From positions 1-44,592 of the forward strand of contig DGDX01000013.1 of NCBI GenBank assembly GCA_002385665.1: a stretch of DNA of 44,592 nucleotides, read 5' to 3'. How positions within the stretch are numbered: the first letter of the stretch is position 1; each line of letters opens with the position of its first letter. A model generated the notes under the pieces. It was not told the DNA's origin. It saw nothing but the letters and a program-made list of their open reading frames with translations, and searched no databases. The position numbers and the translations under genes are program-made. Shown here in pieces: positions 36,096 through 44,572 of this stretch. Origin of the DNA: Firmicutes bacterium UBA3941 (GTDB lineage: Bacteria; Bacillota; Clostridia; Caldicoprobacterales; UBA3941).

Positions 36096-36184
36096 TTAGA
36101 GGTTAATCAACCATATTCTTGGTCTAACGCTCCTCCCGCGTTTTACTAGGACTATGGGGGTATCTAGTATTAGGAGGTGAAATA
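36096..36184 (+). promoter_or_regulatory. Candidate S15 autoregulatory leader of rpsO
   Basis: TTAGA (36096-36100) can pair with TCTAA (36123-36127), enclosing GGTT/AACC (36101-36112). A hairpin AACGC (36126-36130)/GCGTT (36138-36142) shows TCCTCCC in its loop, and TACTAG (36144-36149)/CTAGTA (36164-36169) shows GGGGG (36156-36160) in its loop. The CCTCC loop is complementary both to that GGGGG (one G-U pair) and to the Shine-Dalgarno GGAGG (36173-36177). S15 is known to repress its own mRNA in several bacteria, including by pseudoknots; this layout fits such a switch. Confidence 0.6.
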
Positions 36185-36448
36185 ATGGATAAAACTAAAA
36201 AGGATCAAATTATAAATGAATTTAAACTACATGAAAATGATACCGGTTCCCCTGAGGTTCAGATTGCAATTCTGACTGATAGGATAAACCATCTTAATGA
36301 ACACCTGAAAATCCACAAAAAGGATCATCATTCCAGAAGGGGATTGCTAATGATGGTTGGTAGGAGAAGGGGTTTACTCAACTATTTGATGAAGAAAGAT
36401 ATCGGACGTTATAGAAGCATTGTTGAACGTTTAGGACTTAGGAAATAA
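36185..36448 (+). CDS. rpsO: 30S ribosomal protein S15
   Basis: Primary 16S rRNA-binding protein of the small-subunit platform. The 87-residue protein is almost invariant in form: [39 protein letters not shown] and [18 protein letters not shown] lies 7 bases before ATG 36185. Own promoter, leader and terminator make it a separate unit between ribF and pnp. Confidence 0.98.
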   Translation: MDKTKKDQIINEFKLHENDTGSPEVQIAILTDRINHLNEHLKIHKKDHHSRRGLLMMVGRRRGLLNYLMKKDIGRYRSIVERLGLRK

Positions 36449-36452
36449 TACT

Positions 36453-36480
36453 TGGAGCGGAATATCCGCTCCATTATTCT
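36453..36480 (+). terminator. Hairpin terminator after rpsO
   Basis: TGGAGCGG (36453-36460) pairs with CCGCTCCA (36466-36473) around AATAT, followed by TTATTCTAATT. The stem is strong, but the T tract is interrupted, so some read-through into pnp is likely. Confidence 0.75.
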
Positions 36481-36789
36481 AATTAAGAGGATTTTTGTTT
36501 CTGAAGAATAGTTTAGTATATGACAAATCTAGCGTTGTTTTGGCCCATATAGGGAACACTAATAACAAACGCTCTGTGACGGTAACTTGTTATTTACTAT
36601 ACATAGAATTAAGACCGTTATGCAGATAGATTATTTGATATCTCCTTGTCTTAGGGACTAAAATATAGCTACCCCTGAATAAGCCAATTAAGATAAACAG
36701 TTATGTCTTAATATTTTATGGGCTATGGTTTTATAGCAACGAATGAACGTTTCATACGGTAGTGTAGATTGTGAAAGGAGAATTATTTG
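36481..36789 (+). other. Leader/spacer upstream of pnp
   Basis: No gene is seen in these 309 bases. They contain AATAACAA (36561-36568)/TTGTTATT (36587-36594), a perfect 8-bp dyad, and ATTAAGA (36687-36693)/TCTTAAT (36706-36712). Several TTGTTT-like and TATGAC/TATACA-like boxes occur, but none forms a convincing promoter. Polynucleotide phosphorylase mRNAs in other bacteria carry long leaders cut at hairpins for autoregulation; the dyads here could serve that purpose, which is inference only. Confidence 0.4.
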
Positions 36790-38961
36790 ATGGAATATAA
36801 GCAATACTCTATAGACTTAGCCGGCGCTACTATAACTGTAGAGATAGGAAAATTTGGAGAACAGGCCAATGGAGCTTGTACTGTAAGATGTGGTGATACA
36901 GTGGTATTTGTATCAGCTACGGGTTCAAAAGAGCCCAGGGAGGGAATTGATTTTTTCCCTCTAAGCGTAGATTTTGAGGAAAAGCTTTATGCCGTAGGTA
37001 GAATACCAGGTGGGTTTATTAAACGGGAAGGACGGCCAACGGAAAAAGCTATTTTAATTTCCAGATTGATAGATAGGCCTATTCGGCCGCTTTTCCCTGA
37101 TGGTTTTCGTAATGATGTACAGATAGTCGCCATGCCTCTGTCAGTAGATCCAGATTATCCGCCTGATGTATTTGCAATGCTTGGATCTTCAATAGCATTA
37201 TCAATATCGGATCTGCCCTTTATGGGACCCACCGGTTCTGTTGTTGTAGGGTTGGTTGATGGTGAGTTTGTCATTAATCCTATATCCGCCCAACGAGAGA
37301 AAAGTTTGATGAGCGTAGTGGTCTCCGGTACTAAGGATGCCGTTATGATGGTGGAGGCAGAGGCACAGGAGATACCTGAAGATCAAATGTTGGAAGCTAT
37401 AATGTTTGGACATGAGTATATAAAGCAGCTTGTAGAGTTCCAAGAAAGAATAGTAGAAGAAGTAGGTAAGGAAAAGCTGGAATTCCCTGTAGAAGAAATA
37501 GATTTAGACTTGGAAACCAAGGTTAGAGAATATGCTACGGAAAAAATAAGACAAGCTGTTAAGGCCGTTGAAAAACAGGTACGGGAGGACAATCTGGAAA
37601 CTACAGAAAAGGAAATCCACGAACACTTTGCTGAAGAATACCCTGAACAGGAAAAGGCTATTGACGACATCTTAGAAAAAATTAAGCGAGAAGTAGTTAG
37701 GGGAATGATACTAAATGAGAGTGTCAGGCCTGATGGTAGAGGTCTTTCAGAGATAAGACCAATTTATTGTGAAGCAGGATTATTACCCAGAACCCATGGA
37801 TCTGGATTCTTTAAAAGGGGTCAAACCCATATCCTTACAGTCTGTACTTTGGGGCCCATGGCTGATGTGCAGATACTCGACGGCCTTTGGGAGGAAGAAT
37901 CAAAGCGTTATATGCATCACTACAACTTCCCCCCTTACAGTGTGGGAGAAACAAGACCTATGAGAGGACCGGGACGAAGGGAGATCGGTCATGGAGCTCT
38001 GGCCGAAAGAGCCTTGGAACCTATAATTCCCAATGAGGAAGAATTCCCCTACGCTATCCGTTTAGTCTCAGAAGTAATGAGTTCAAATGGTTCGTCCTCT
38101 ATGGGAAGTGTTTGCGGGAGCACTTTGGCGCTAATGGATGCCGGGGTTCCAATAAAAGCTCCAGTTTCAGGAATAGCAATGGGGCTTATTAAGGACGACG
38201 AGACAGGTCGAGTAGCAATATTGTCGGATATACAGGGAATAGAAGATTTCTTAGGGGATATGGATTTTAAGGTGGCGGGTACATCAAAAGGAATAACTGC
38301 CATACAGATGGATATTAAGATTAAAGGAATAGACAGAGAGATTTTGAGTAAAGCCTTGGAAGCAGCTAAAGAAGGCCGCATGTTCATAATGCAAAAAATG
38401 CTGGATTGCATAGCAGAACCCAGAAAGGAACTATCTCCATATGCCCCGAAAATTATTACTACAACGATAGACCCGGATAAGATTAGGGATGTAATTGGTC
38501 CTGGTGGCAAGGTCATCAATGGTATCATTGCAGAAACTGGGGTCAAGATAGACATTGAAGATGATGGTCATGTATTTATATATTCACCGAATCAAGAAGA
38601 TGCCAAAAAGGCTCTTAAGATGATCGAAGACATTACCAAAGAAGCTGAAGTTGGAGAAATTTACAATGGTAAAGTAATGCGAATAATGAATTTTGGTGCT
38701 TTTGTAGAGATTCTACCTGGGAAGGAAGGCTTAGTCCATATTTCCAAGCTAGCACATGAGCGGGTTGGAAAAGTAGAAGACGTTGTTAAGGTTGGAGATC
38801 ATATAACGGTTAAGGTTACCGATATTGATGAACAGGGCAGAATTAATCTGTCCAGAAAGGATGTTTTACCTCCTCCAGAAAAAAGCAAAGATCAATCCAC
38901 AAATCAAAGACAGGATAGAGGTAAAGACCGATCCTTTAGGAAAAATCGACGTAGGGACTAG
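36790..38961 (+). CDS. pnp: Polynucleotide phosphorylase
   Basis: Phosphorolytic 3'-5' exoribonuclease of RNA decay. The 723-residue protein has two RNase PH domains (about 10-220 and 310-540) separated by a helical linker, then KH ([16 protein letters not shown], about 560-575) and S1 ([20 protein letters not shown], from about 620). A lysine/arginine-rich tail follows. AGGAG (36776-36780) is 9 bases before ATG 36790; an adjacent TTG at 36787 is possible. Confidence 0.98.
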   Translation: MEYKQYSIDLAGATITVEIGKFGEQANGACTVRCGDTVVFVSATGSKEPREGIDFFPLSVDFEEKLYAVGRIPGGFIKREGRPTEKAILISRLIDRPIRPLFPDGFRNDVQIVAMPLSVDPDYPPDVFAMLGSSIALSISDLPFMGPTGSVVVGLVDGEFVINPISAQREKSLMSVVVSGTKDAVMMVEAEAQEIPEDQMLEAIMFGHEYIKQLVEFQERIVEEVGKEKLEFPVEEIDLDLETKVREYATEKIRQAVKAVEKQVREDNLETTEKEIHEHFAEEYPEQEKAIDDILEKIKREVVRGMILNESVRPDGRGLSEIRPIYCEAGLLPRTHGSGFFKRGQTHILTVCTLGPMADVQILDGLWEEESKRYMHHYNFPPYSVGETRPMRGPGRREIGHGALAERALEPIIPNEEEFPYAIRLVSEVMSSNGSSSMGSVCGSTLALMDAGVPIKAPVSGIAMGLIKDDETGRVAILSDIQGIEDFLGDMDFKVAGTSKGITAIQMDIKIKGIDREILSKALEAAKEGRMFIMQKMLDCIAEPRKELSPYAPKIITTTIDPDKIRDVIGPGGKVINGIIAETGVKIDIEDDGHVFIYSPNQEDAKKALKMIEDITKEAEVGEIYNGKVMRIMNFGAFVEILPGKEGLVHISKLAHERVGKVEDVVKVGDHITVKVTDIDEQGRINLSRKDVLPPPEKSKDQSTNQRQDRGKDRSFRKNRRRD

Positions 38962-38965
38962 AGTT

Positions 38966-38999
38966 AAAACATAAACTTTTACAAGTTTATGTTTTTTCT
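38966..38999 (+). terminator. Intrinsic terminator after pnp
   Basis: AAAACATAAACTT (38966-38978) pairs perfectly over 13 bp with AAGTTTATGTTTT (38983-38995) around TTAC, and the six T at 38992-38997 complete the terminator. The A run on the left arm would also let it act on the opposite strand. Confidence 0.92.
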
Positions 39000-39046
39000 C
39001 GTATATCTTATTACCAGATAACATTCATAAACTAAACAAGCTATTG

Positions 39047-39097
39047 AAAGGGTGGCTAGCTAAATATTGACTTTAGCTGCAACCCTTTGAATATAAT
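39047..39097 (+). promoter_or_regulatory. Dyad overlapping a possible promoter before the M16 peptidase gene
   Basis: AAAGGGT (39047-39053)/ACCCTTT (39082-39088) encloses AGCTAAA (39058-39064)/TTTAGCT (39072-39078). TTGACT (39067-39072) lies in the loop and TATAAT (39092-39097) just outside, but their 19-base spacing is long for sigma-A. The dyad could be an operator or an RNA hairpin. Confidence 0.4.
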
Positions 39098-39220
39098 GCA
39101 AAATTGATTTAGGCATGAACCATAAATAAACGAATAGTAGAGATCTATAACTTTTGCTTTCAGATGAATACGCCAGGTAGAAGACAAAGAAACCTACATT
39201 ACACGGAGGACAATGGTTAG

Positions 39221-40474
39221 ATGTACAAAAGAAAAAAATTAGGCAATGGAATAGAGGTAGTAATGGAGAAGATCCCCCATTTCAGATCTGTATCCATTGG
39301 ATTATGGTTTAGATCAGGTTCTATTTACGAGGCCGAAAGCCAAAATGGACTATCACATTTCATCGAACATATGTTGTTTAAGGGTACAGAAAAGCGTTCA
39401 GCTAAGGATATAGCTCAAACTCTAGATGCTGTAGGTGGGCAATTAAATGCCTTTACGGCCAAGGAATGTACATGTTTCTATTCTAAGGTGTTGGATGAAC
39501 ACCTGGAATTGGCTTTGGAGCTCCTCAGTGATATGGTCTTTAATTCCACTTTTCTTGAACAAGAGATTGAAAAGGAAAAGGGTGTAGTACTGGAGGAAAT
39601 CTCTATGTACGAAGATTCACCGGATGATGTTGTCCATGAATTGCTTTCAGCTAATTTTTTTAAGTCACATCCTTTGGGTTTTCCAATCTTAGGAACACGC
39701 AAGAATATTGAAGGCTTTACTAGAGAAAAGATAATAAATTATTTTAAACGTTTCTATGTACCACAGAATCTGGTGATATCCATCGCTGGCAATTATAATG
39801 AGGAATTGCTATACCAGCTTCTGGATAAATATTTTGGGAATTGGATGGAGTTAAAACATAATTATAATGAGCCACCGTTATTTACTCCAGGTAAAGGTAT
39901 ATTCTATAAATATAGGGATATTGAACAGACCCATTTATGTATCGGTTATCCCGGTGTTGTTTTGGGTGATGAAAATTTATATGCCTTGATGGTTTTTAAT
40001 AATATATTTGGTGGAGGTATGAGCTCCAGACTTTTCCAAAAAGTTAGGGAAGAGTACGGGTTAGCCTATTCCGTATTTTCATTTCCATCTAGTTATGTCC
40101 ATGGAGGACTATTTACTATTTATGCAGGTTTGAGACCAAGTCAGATTGAACAAGCCATGTCCCTTATTTTACAGGAAATAAGAAATATCAAGAATAGAGA
40201 TATAACCCATGAGGAACTTTCTATGGCACGGGAGCAATTAAAGGGTAATTATATACTGGGTCTTGAAAGTACCAATAGTCGGATGACCGCTATAGGTAGA
40301 AGTCAACTTCTATTGGGTAGGACTATGACACCTGATGAGGTTCTATTAAGAATAGACAATGTTTCCATGGACAGTATATATGAGATAGTGGATAAGATGT
40401 TTTTATCGGAGAGTACAGCTATCGCTGTGGTCTCCAGGGAGGATCCAACTGAGACTCTTAGTAATTTATTCTAA
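39221..40474 (+). CDS. ymxG: M16-family zinc peptidase (YmxG/MlpA-like)
   Basis: Processing-peptidase-like zinc protease of about 417 residues. The inverted zinc motif HxxEH is at H46, E49, H50 (HFIEHMLFKGT), with the third ligand E126 the expected 76 residues later (EEISMYEDSP). The C-terminal non-catalytic half contains GGGMSSRLFQKVREEYGLAY. GGAGGA (39205-39210) is 10 bases before ATG 39221. In B. subtilis it follows pnp and ylxY; ylxY is missing here. The natural substrate is unknown. Confidence 0.93.
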   Translation: MYKRKKLGNGIEVVMEKIPHFRSVSIGLWFRSGSIYEAESQNGLSHFIEHMLFKGTEKRSAKDIAQTLDAVGGQLNAFTAKECTCFYSKVLDEHLELALELLSDMVFNSTFLEQEIEKEKGVVLEEISMYEDSPDDVVHELLSANFFKSHPLGFPILGTRKNIEGFTREKIINYFKRFYVPQNLVISIAGNYNEELLYQLLDKYFGNWMELKHNYNEPPLFTPGKGIFYKYRDIEQTHLCIGYPGVVLGDENLYALMVFNNIFGGGMSSRLFQKVREEYGLAYSVFSFPSSYVHGGLFTIYAGLRPSQIEQAMSLILQEIRNIKNRDITHEELSMAREQLKGNYILGLESTNSRMTAIGRSQLLLGRTMTPDEVLLRIDNVSMDSIYEIVDKMFLSESTAIAVVSREDPTETLSNLF

Positions 40475-40507
40475 GTCCAGTTACAATATGCTATATATGA
40501 TTACCCT

Positions 40508-40537
40508 AACAGGAGGTGGATTACCTCCTGTTTTTTT
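40508..40537 (+). terminator. Intrinsic terminator after the M16 peptidase gene
   Basis: AACAGGAGGT (40508-40517) pairs with ACCTCCTGTT (40523-40532) around GGATT, with seven T at 40531-40537. A textbook terminator, isolating the sporulation genes downstream. Confidence 0.95.
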
Positions 40538-40700
40538 GCACTTAACACACTTTTACCTCATAATATGATATTAAAAAAGTTTAACAATAATAACCCAATT
40601 ATGCGGCAATACATCATATTTGCAATGGTATGTACCAAATTTATACAAGATGATTTATTAAAAATTCAGTATTGAGGCGAGGATTATCAGGAGGATTAAA

Positions 40701-41576
40701 ATGGATAAAAAATTAACCTTCACGGTCATCGGTGGTGATAGGCGGCAGCTTGAATCCATATATTTGCTTCTGGATATGGGGCATAGGGTCAAGGTTTTTG
40801 GTTTTGATAATTTGCTCGATGGCAGGGCAACCCTATTTAGGAGAATACATGAGGAACTGTTCAATTGCCATGTACTATTATTGCCTATACCCTATCAGGA
40901 TGGAAAGGGCAATATAAATATTAAGGAATCTGATCAGAAGATTACACTAGGAGAAGTAATGAAATTTATTGAAAAATATAAGCCCCTAGTAGTTCTTGGA
41001 AAACCGGATAGAACATTTAAAGATCTGGCAAAGGAAAAAGGAATTGATTATTTGGACTTGACCAATGAAGAAGCTTTTGCTGTATTAAACTCAATACCGA
41101 CGGCGGAAGGGGCCATTTGGAGAGCTATGGATGAAACAGACTTTACCATCCATGGATCAAACATCTTAGTTTTAGGCTACGGAAGAATAGGTAAGTCCTT
41201 GTCTAGAATGCTTAAAGGCATAGGTGCCAAAGTGACTGTAGTAGCGCGTAGAAGAGACGATCTAGCATGGATTATAGAAAACGGATATACAGCAGTCCAT
41301 CTCAAGGATCTGGAAGATATCCTGCCTTCGCAAAATATCATATTTAATACCATACCCCATTTAATTATGGACAGAAAAAAATTGCTAAGGGTAGATAAAA
41401 GAGCCGTTATTATTGATCTATCATCATATCCGGGCGGTGTTGATTTTAACGCAGCCAGGGAACTGAATCTAAAAGCTAGTTTAGATTTGGGTCTGCCAGG
41501 TAAAGTAGCACCTAAAACTGCTGCTGAAATAATTATTAAAGTAATGATGGATAGCCTCCAAGAGAGGATGACATAG
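40701..41576 (+). CDS. dpaA: Dipicolinate synthase subunit A (SpoVFA)
   Basis: With DpaB, oxidises dihydrodipicolinate to dipicolinic acid, the calcium-chelating spore-core solute. The 291-residue protein has an N-terminal domain (FTVIGGDRRQLESIYLLLD) and a Rossmann NAD(P)-binding domain with GYGRIG at residues 159-164. CAGGAGG precedes ATG 40701. In Bacillus it is expressed in the mother cell under sigma-K; I see only a poor sigma-K-like match upstream. Its presence is good evidence that the organism sporulates. Confidence 0.95.
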   Translation: MDKKLTFTVIGGDRRQLESIYLLLDMGHRVKVFGFDNLLDGRATLFRRIHEELFNCHVLLLPIPYQDGKGNINIKESDQKITLGEVMKFIEKYKPLVVLGKPDRTFKDLAKEKGIDYLDLTNEEAFAVLNSIPTAEGAIWRAMDETDFTIHGSNILVLGYGRIGKSLSRMLKGIGAKVTVVARRRDDLAWIIENGYTAVHLKDLEDILPSQNIIFNTIPHLIMDRKKLLRVDKRAVIIDLSSYPGGVDFNAARELNLKASLDLGLPGKVAPKTAAEIIIKVMMDSLQERMT

Positions 41577-41596
41577 ATTTGAATGGAGGTGTTGAT

Positions 41597-42175
41597 GTGG
41601 ATTTTAGGGGATTAAGGGTTGGTTTTTGTATATGTGGATCCTTTTGTACGTTTGATCTGGTCATACCGGAAATTAAGAAATTAGTAGCCCAAGGGGCAGA
41701 TGTAACTCCTATTCTGTCAGATGCAGCTTATCATTGGGATACCAGATTCTACCCCGCTAAGGAGTTTAGGTCTGTCATAGAGGGTATTACGGGCAAGAAA
41801 ATAATAAATAGTGTTAAAGAGGCTGAGCCTATAGGTCCTATGAAGACAATGGATGTAGTAGTTGTTGCACCTTGTACTGGCAATACCATGAGTAAATTAG
41901 CTAATGGAATTACCGATGGTGCGGTTACCATGGCATGCAAGGCACACCTAAGAAATCAAAGGCCAATAGTCATAGCTATATCTACCAACGACGGTTTAGG
42001 TGTTAATGCTAAAAATCTTGGAAAACTTCTAAATATGAAAAATGTTTACTTTGTACCATTTGGGCAAGATGATCCGATAAAAAAATCCAAATCTCTGGTC
42101 GCTAAGCTTGACAGGCTTTTACCGACAATAGAGTGGGCTATGGAAGGCAAGCAGATACAGCCACTACTAGTTTAG
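41597..42175 (+). CDS. dpaB: Dipicolinate synthase subunit B (SpoVFB)
   Basis: Flavoprotein-family partner of DpaA. From GTG 41597 it has 192 residues, beginning MDFRGLRVGFCICGSFCTFD; the flavoprotein-type site is VVVAPCTGNTMSKLANGITD. GGAGGT (41585-41590) is 6 bases upstream. A TTG at 41579 in frame would start before that site and add six residues. It follows dpaA by 20 bases, so the pair is co-transcribed. No terminator with a good T run follows. Confidence 0.93.
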   Translation: MDFRGLRVGFCICGSFCTFDLVIPEIKKLVAQGADVTPILSDAAYHWDTRFYPAKEFRSVIEGITGKKIINSVKEAEPIGPMKTMDVVVVAPCTGNTMSKLANGITDGAVTMACKAHLRNQRPIVIAISTNDGLGVNAKNLGKLLNMKNVYFVPFGQDDPIKKSKSLVAKLDRLLPTIEWAMEGKQIQPLLV

Positions 42176-42484
42176 TTAAATGGCTCATAAATTAAGAGTT
42201 TACTATCGCACAAACTTTATTGATTTTTATCTTATTTGGCTATATTATTAATGTGATAGTTTGTTTATCCCAGAAATCATATTAGCCTATCCCCGTGATC
42301 ATTTCTGTGACTGAGGTCGGCGGGCTGTGTCTACTGGGAATTAGTTATAATAAGATATCAATTGATAAGCGTTATAGAATTGAGAATAACTGGTATTTAA
42401 CGGCTTCATCCATAAATGAAGCCGAATCTTCTCTATAGGTGAAAACAGCTCGATTCGCAGTCTATTATAGATCGGAGGAATAAC
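42176..42484 (+). promoter_or_regulatory. Promoter and long leader upstream of the aspartokinase gene
   Basis: This 309-base gene-free stretch holds a promoter TTGATT (42220-42225), 17-base spacer, TATTAT (42243-42248), bracketed by the dyad ACTATCgCACA (42202-42212)/TGTGATAGT (42252-42260). In the roughly 230-nt leader are CAGAAAT/ATTTCTG near 42272-42308 and a 9-bp hairpin CGGCTTCAT (42401-42409)/ATGAAGCCG (42416-42424), followed by AATCTTCTCT. The latter could be an attenuator. I do not see the conserved boxes of a lysine riboswitch or T-box. Confidence 0.5.
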
Positions 42485-43714
42485 ATGAAAATAGTTGTTC
42501 AAAAATTTGGTGGTACTTCGCTATCCACTCCCGAGATACTTGAGAGGGCAGTGCAAAAAGTAATTAACGCCAAAAGAGGCGGATTCCAACCGGTAGTTGT
42601 GGTTTCTGCGATAGGTAGAAAAGGTGATCCCTATGCTACCGATACATTGATTAATATGAATATGGATATTTGCAAGGACATACATCCCAGGGAAATGGAT
42701 TTGCTTATGTCTTGCGGGGAGATAATCTCTGCCGTTATATTTACTAATACCCTAAAAAGCAGGGGTTATGAGGCTAGAGCATTTACAGGAGGACAGGCTG
42801 GAATTTTGACAGATCAGAATTTTTCCCAAGCTGATATCTTGGAAATTAAGCCCACCAGAATCATAGAATCCATTGAGAGTGGTAGAATTCCTGTTGTGGC
42901 TGGTTTTCAAGGGATAACAGAACAAGGTGATATAACTACCTTGGGAAGGGGCGGCAGTGATATTACGGCAGTTGCATTAGGTGAGGCGATTGGGGCTTTT
43001 TCTGTAGAGATCTATTCAGATGTAGATGGCATAATGACCGCTGATCCCAAAATTGTTCCAAATGCCAGCGTTTTATCGCAAATAAGTTATTCAGATATTC
43101 TAGAACTGGCTAGTAAAGGTGCAAAGGTTATTCATCCACGTGCTATTGAATATGCTATAAGGGGCAATATTCCAGTTTTTATTAAGAGTACCTGCAAATG
43201 CACTCCCGGCACCTTAATATCTTTAGGACAGGAGAGGTCCTTTGGTTTGGATAAAAAAATTTCCAAACGCGTTGTTACTGGAATTGCACATATAACTGGC
43301 AGGGTACAGATTACCATCTACGAGGATGATCCCATACTCAATAATCATTTACTGACCCAATTAGCTGGCAATAATATCAGTATTGATATCATTAATATAT
43401 TCCCTGATAAAATGATATTTACAATAGATGATGAAAAAAAGCAGGATGCCAAGGATATAATAGAAAAAATTGGATGCGATTATTCCATGATAGAGAACTG
43501 CAGTAAGATATCCGCTGTAGGCAGTAAGATGAGAGGAGTACCGGGTGTAATGTCTACAATAGTGGGGGCATTGACCAGAAACAATATCCAAATACTTCAG
43601 ACTGCAGATTCCCACACTACTATATCATGTTTGGTTAAAGGAGAGGATACTGCCAAGGCCGTAATCGCCCTCCATGAAGAATTCCAATTATATAAGACAG
43701 AAATGAGTCCTTAA
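42485..43714 (+). CDS. dapG: Aspartokinase (DapG-like)
   Basis: Phosphorylates aspartate, the first step to diaminopimelate, lysine and dipicolinate. The 409-residue protein has the kinase domain with KFGGTS (residues 7-12), SCGEIISA, and TLGRGGSDITAVALG, followed by two ACT regulatory domains (about 265-400). The order dpaA-dpaB-aspartokinase matches B. subtilis spoVFA-spoVFB-asd-dapG, suggesting the diaminopimelate-sensitive type supporting spore dipicolinate and cell wall; asd and dapA are absent here. TCGGAGGA precedes ATG 42485. Confidence 0.9.
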   Translation: MKIVVQKFGGTSLSTPEILERAVQKVINAKRGGFQPVVVVSAIGRKGDPYATDTLINMNMDICKDIHPREMDLLMSCGEIISAVIFTNTLKSRGYEARAFTGGQAGILTDQNFSQADILEIKPTRIIESIESGRIPVVAGFQGITEQGDITTLGRGGSDITAVALGEAIGAFSVEIYSDVDGIMTADPKIVPNASVLSQISYSDILELASKGAKVIHPRAIEYAIRGNIPVFIKSTCKCTPGTLISLGQERSFGLDKKISKRVVTGIAHITGRVQITIYEDDPILNNHLLTQLAGNNISIDIINIFPDKMIFTIDDEKKQDAKDIIEKIGCDYSMIENCSKISAVGSKMRGVPGVMSTIVGALTRNNIQILQTADSHTTISCLVKGEDTAKAVIALHEEFQLYKTEMSP

Positions 43715-43728
43715 TGGACTTTTTTTTT
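43705..43728 (+). terminator. Intrinsic terminator overlapping the aspartokinase stop
   Basis: AGTCC (43706-43710) pairs with GGACT (43716-43720), plus a G-U pair, around TTAAT; eight T follow at 43721-43728. The loop contains the stop codon. Confidence 0.85.
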
Positions 43729-43849
43729 GTAATAGTGATACAATAAAGAAGAATATTAACTTTTGCCTAAAACTATATGTGACCAGTGTTAAATATGGTA
43801 ATAATACATTCTGGGCATAAATAATTTGCTGTAGATAGGGGAAAGTGTT

Positions 43850-44572
43850 ATGTATATATCAAAAAATGGTGATAATAACAATACTAAGGAGAAACCTCAA
43901 GGCTCTAATTCTCCAGTGGAAAATCTAAAAGAATTCGGCTCCGTAGCTATACCGGAGCCTCCATCAAACATACACTGCCTTACAATCATCGGTCAGATAG
44001 AAGGCCATATGGTCCTTCCTCCTCAAAATAAAACTACAAAATATGAGCATGTGATTCCTCAGTTGGTTGCTATAGAGGAAAGTAAAGTAATAGAGGGGAT
44101 TCTATTAATATTGAATACTGTAGGTGGAGATGTGGAAGCTGGCTTAGCCATAGCTGAGCTTATCAGTACCATGTCCAAGCCTTCTGTTTCATTGGTATTG
44201 GGGGGTGGCCATAGTATTGGAGTTCCGCTGTCGGTATGTACTGATTACTCTTTTATAGCATCCACAGCTACTATGACAATACACCCAATACGAATGACTG
44301 GTGTGATAATAGGTGTTCCACAGACATACGACTACTTCAATAAAATGCAAGAAAGGGTCGTCAATTTTGTTATTAGGCATTGTAATATAACAAGAGATAG
44401 GTTCAAAGAACTGATGCTTCGAACCGGTGAGCTAGCCAACGATGTGGGTACTGTCCTGATAGGAGAGGAGGCAGTTGAAAATGGTCTAATAGATGAGATA
44501 GGCGGTTTGGAGAATGCGGTTAGTAAGCTAAAGGAGTTAATAAAGCTTAGGAAGGAGAAGGACAGCTTATGA
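43850..44572 (+). CDS. tepA: ClpP-fold serine protease, TepA-like
   Basis: S14 peptidase-fold protein of 240 residues. In B. subtilis, TepA (translocation-enhancing protein) lies near dapG and spoIIIE. Predicted catalytic residues are S122 (GGGHSIGVP), H145 (MTIHPIR) and D198 (LANDVG), matching ClpP's Ser-His-Asp order, and [15 protein letters not shown] is the ClpP-like end. An N-terminal low-complexity tail (1-45) is not part of the fold. Cytosolic: no signal peptide is seen. GGGGAAAG lies just before ATG 43850. Function as a protease is inferred from intact residues. Confidence 0.85.
   Translation: MYISKNGDNNNTKEKPQGSNSPVENLKEFGSVAIPEPPSNIHCLTIIGQIEGHMVLPPQNKTTKYEHVIPQLVAIEESKVIEGILLILNTVGGDVEAGLAIAELISTMSKPSVSLVLGGGHSIGVPLSVCTDYSFIASTATMTIHPIRMTGVIIGVPQTYDYFNKMQERVVNFVIRHCNITRDRFKELMLRTGELANDVGTVLIGEEAVENGLIDEIGGLENAVSKLKELIKLRKEKDSL

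Noticed and set aside
40538..40566. Sigma-K promoter for dpaA (AC followed 17 bases later by CATAATATG)
   Set aside because: The -10 differs from CATAnnnTA at the last base and the -35 is only two bases, so the match is not above chance in AT-rich sequence.
40613..40657. Sigma-E promoter for dpaA (TCATATTT with TATACAAG)
   Set aside because: The -35 fits, but the spacer is about 20 bases instead of 14-15 and the -10 has two mismatches.
42250..42484. Lysine riboswitch or T-box in the dapG leader
   Set aside because: The conserved AGAGGTGC-type core of the lysine riboswitch and the AGGGTGG box of T-box leaders are both absent on the plus strand.
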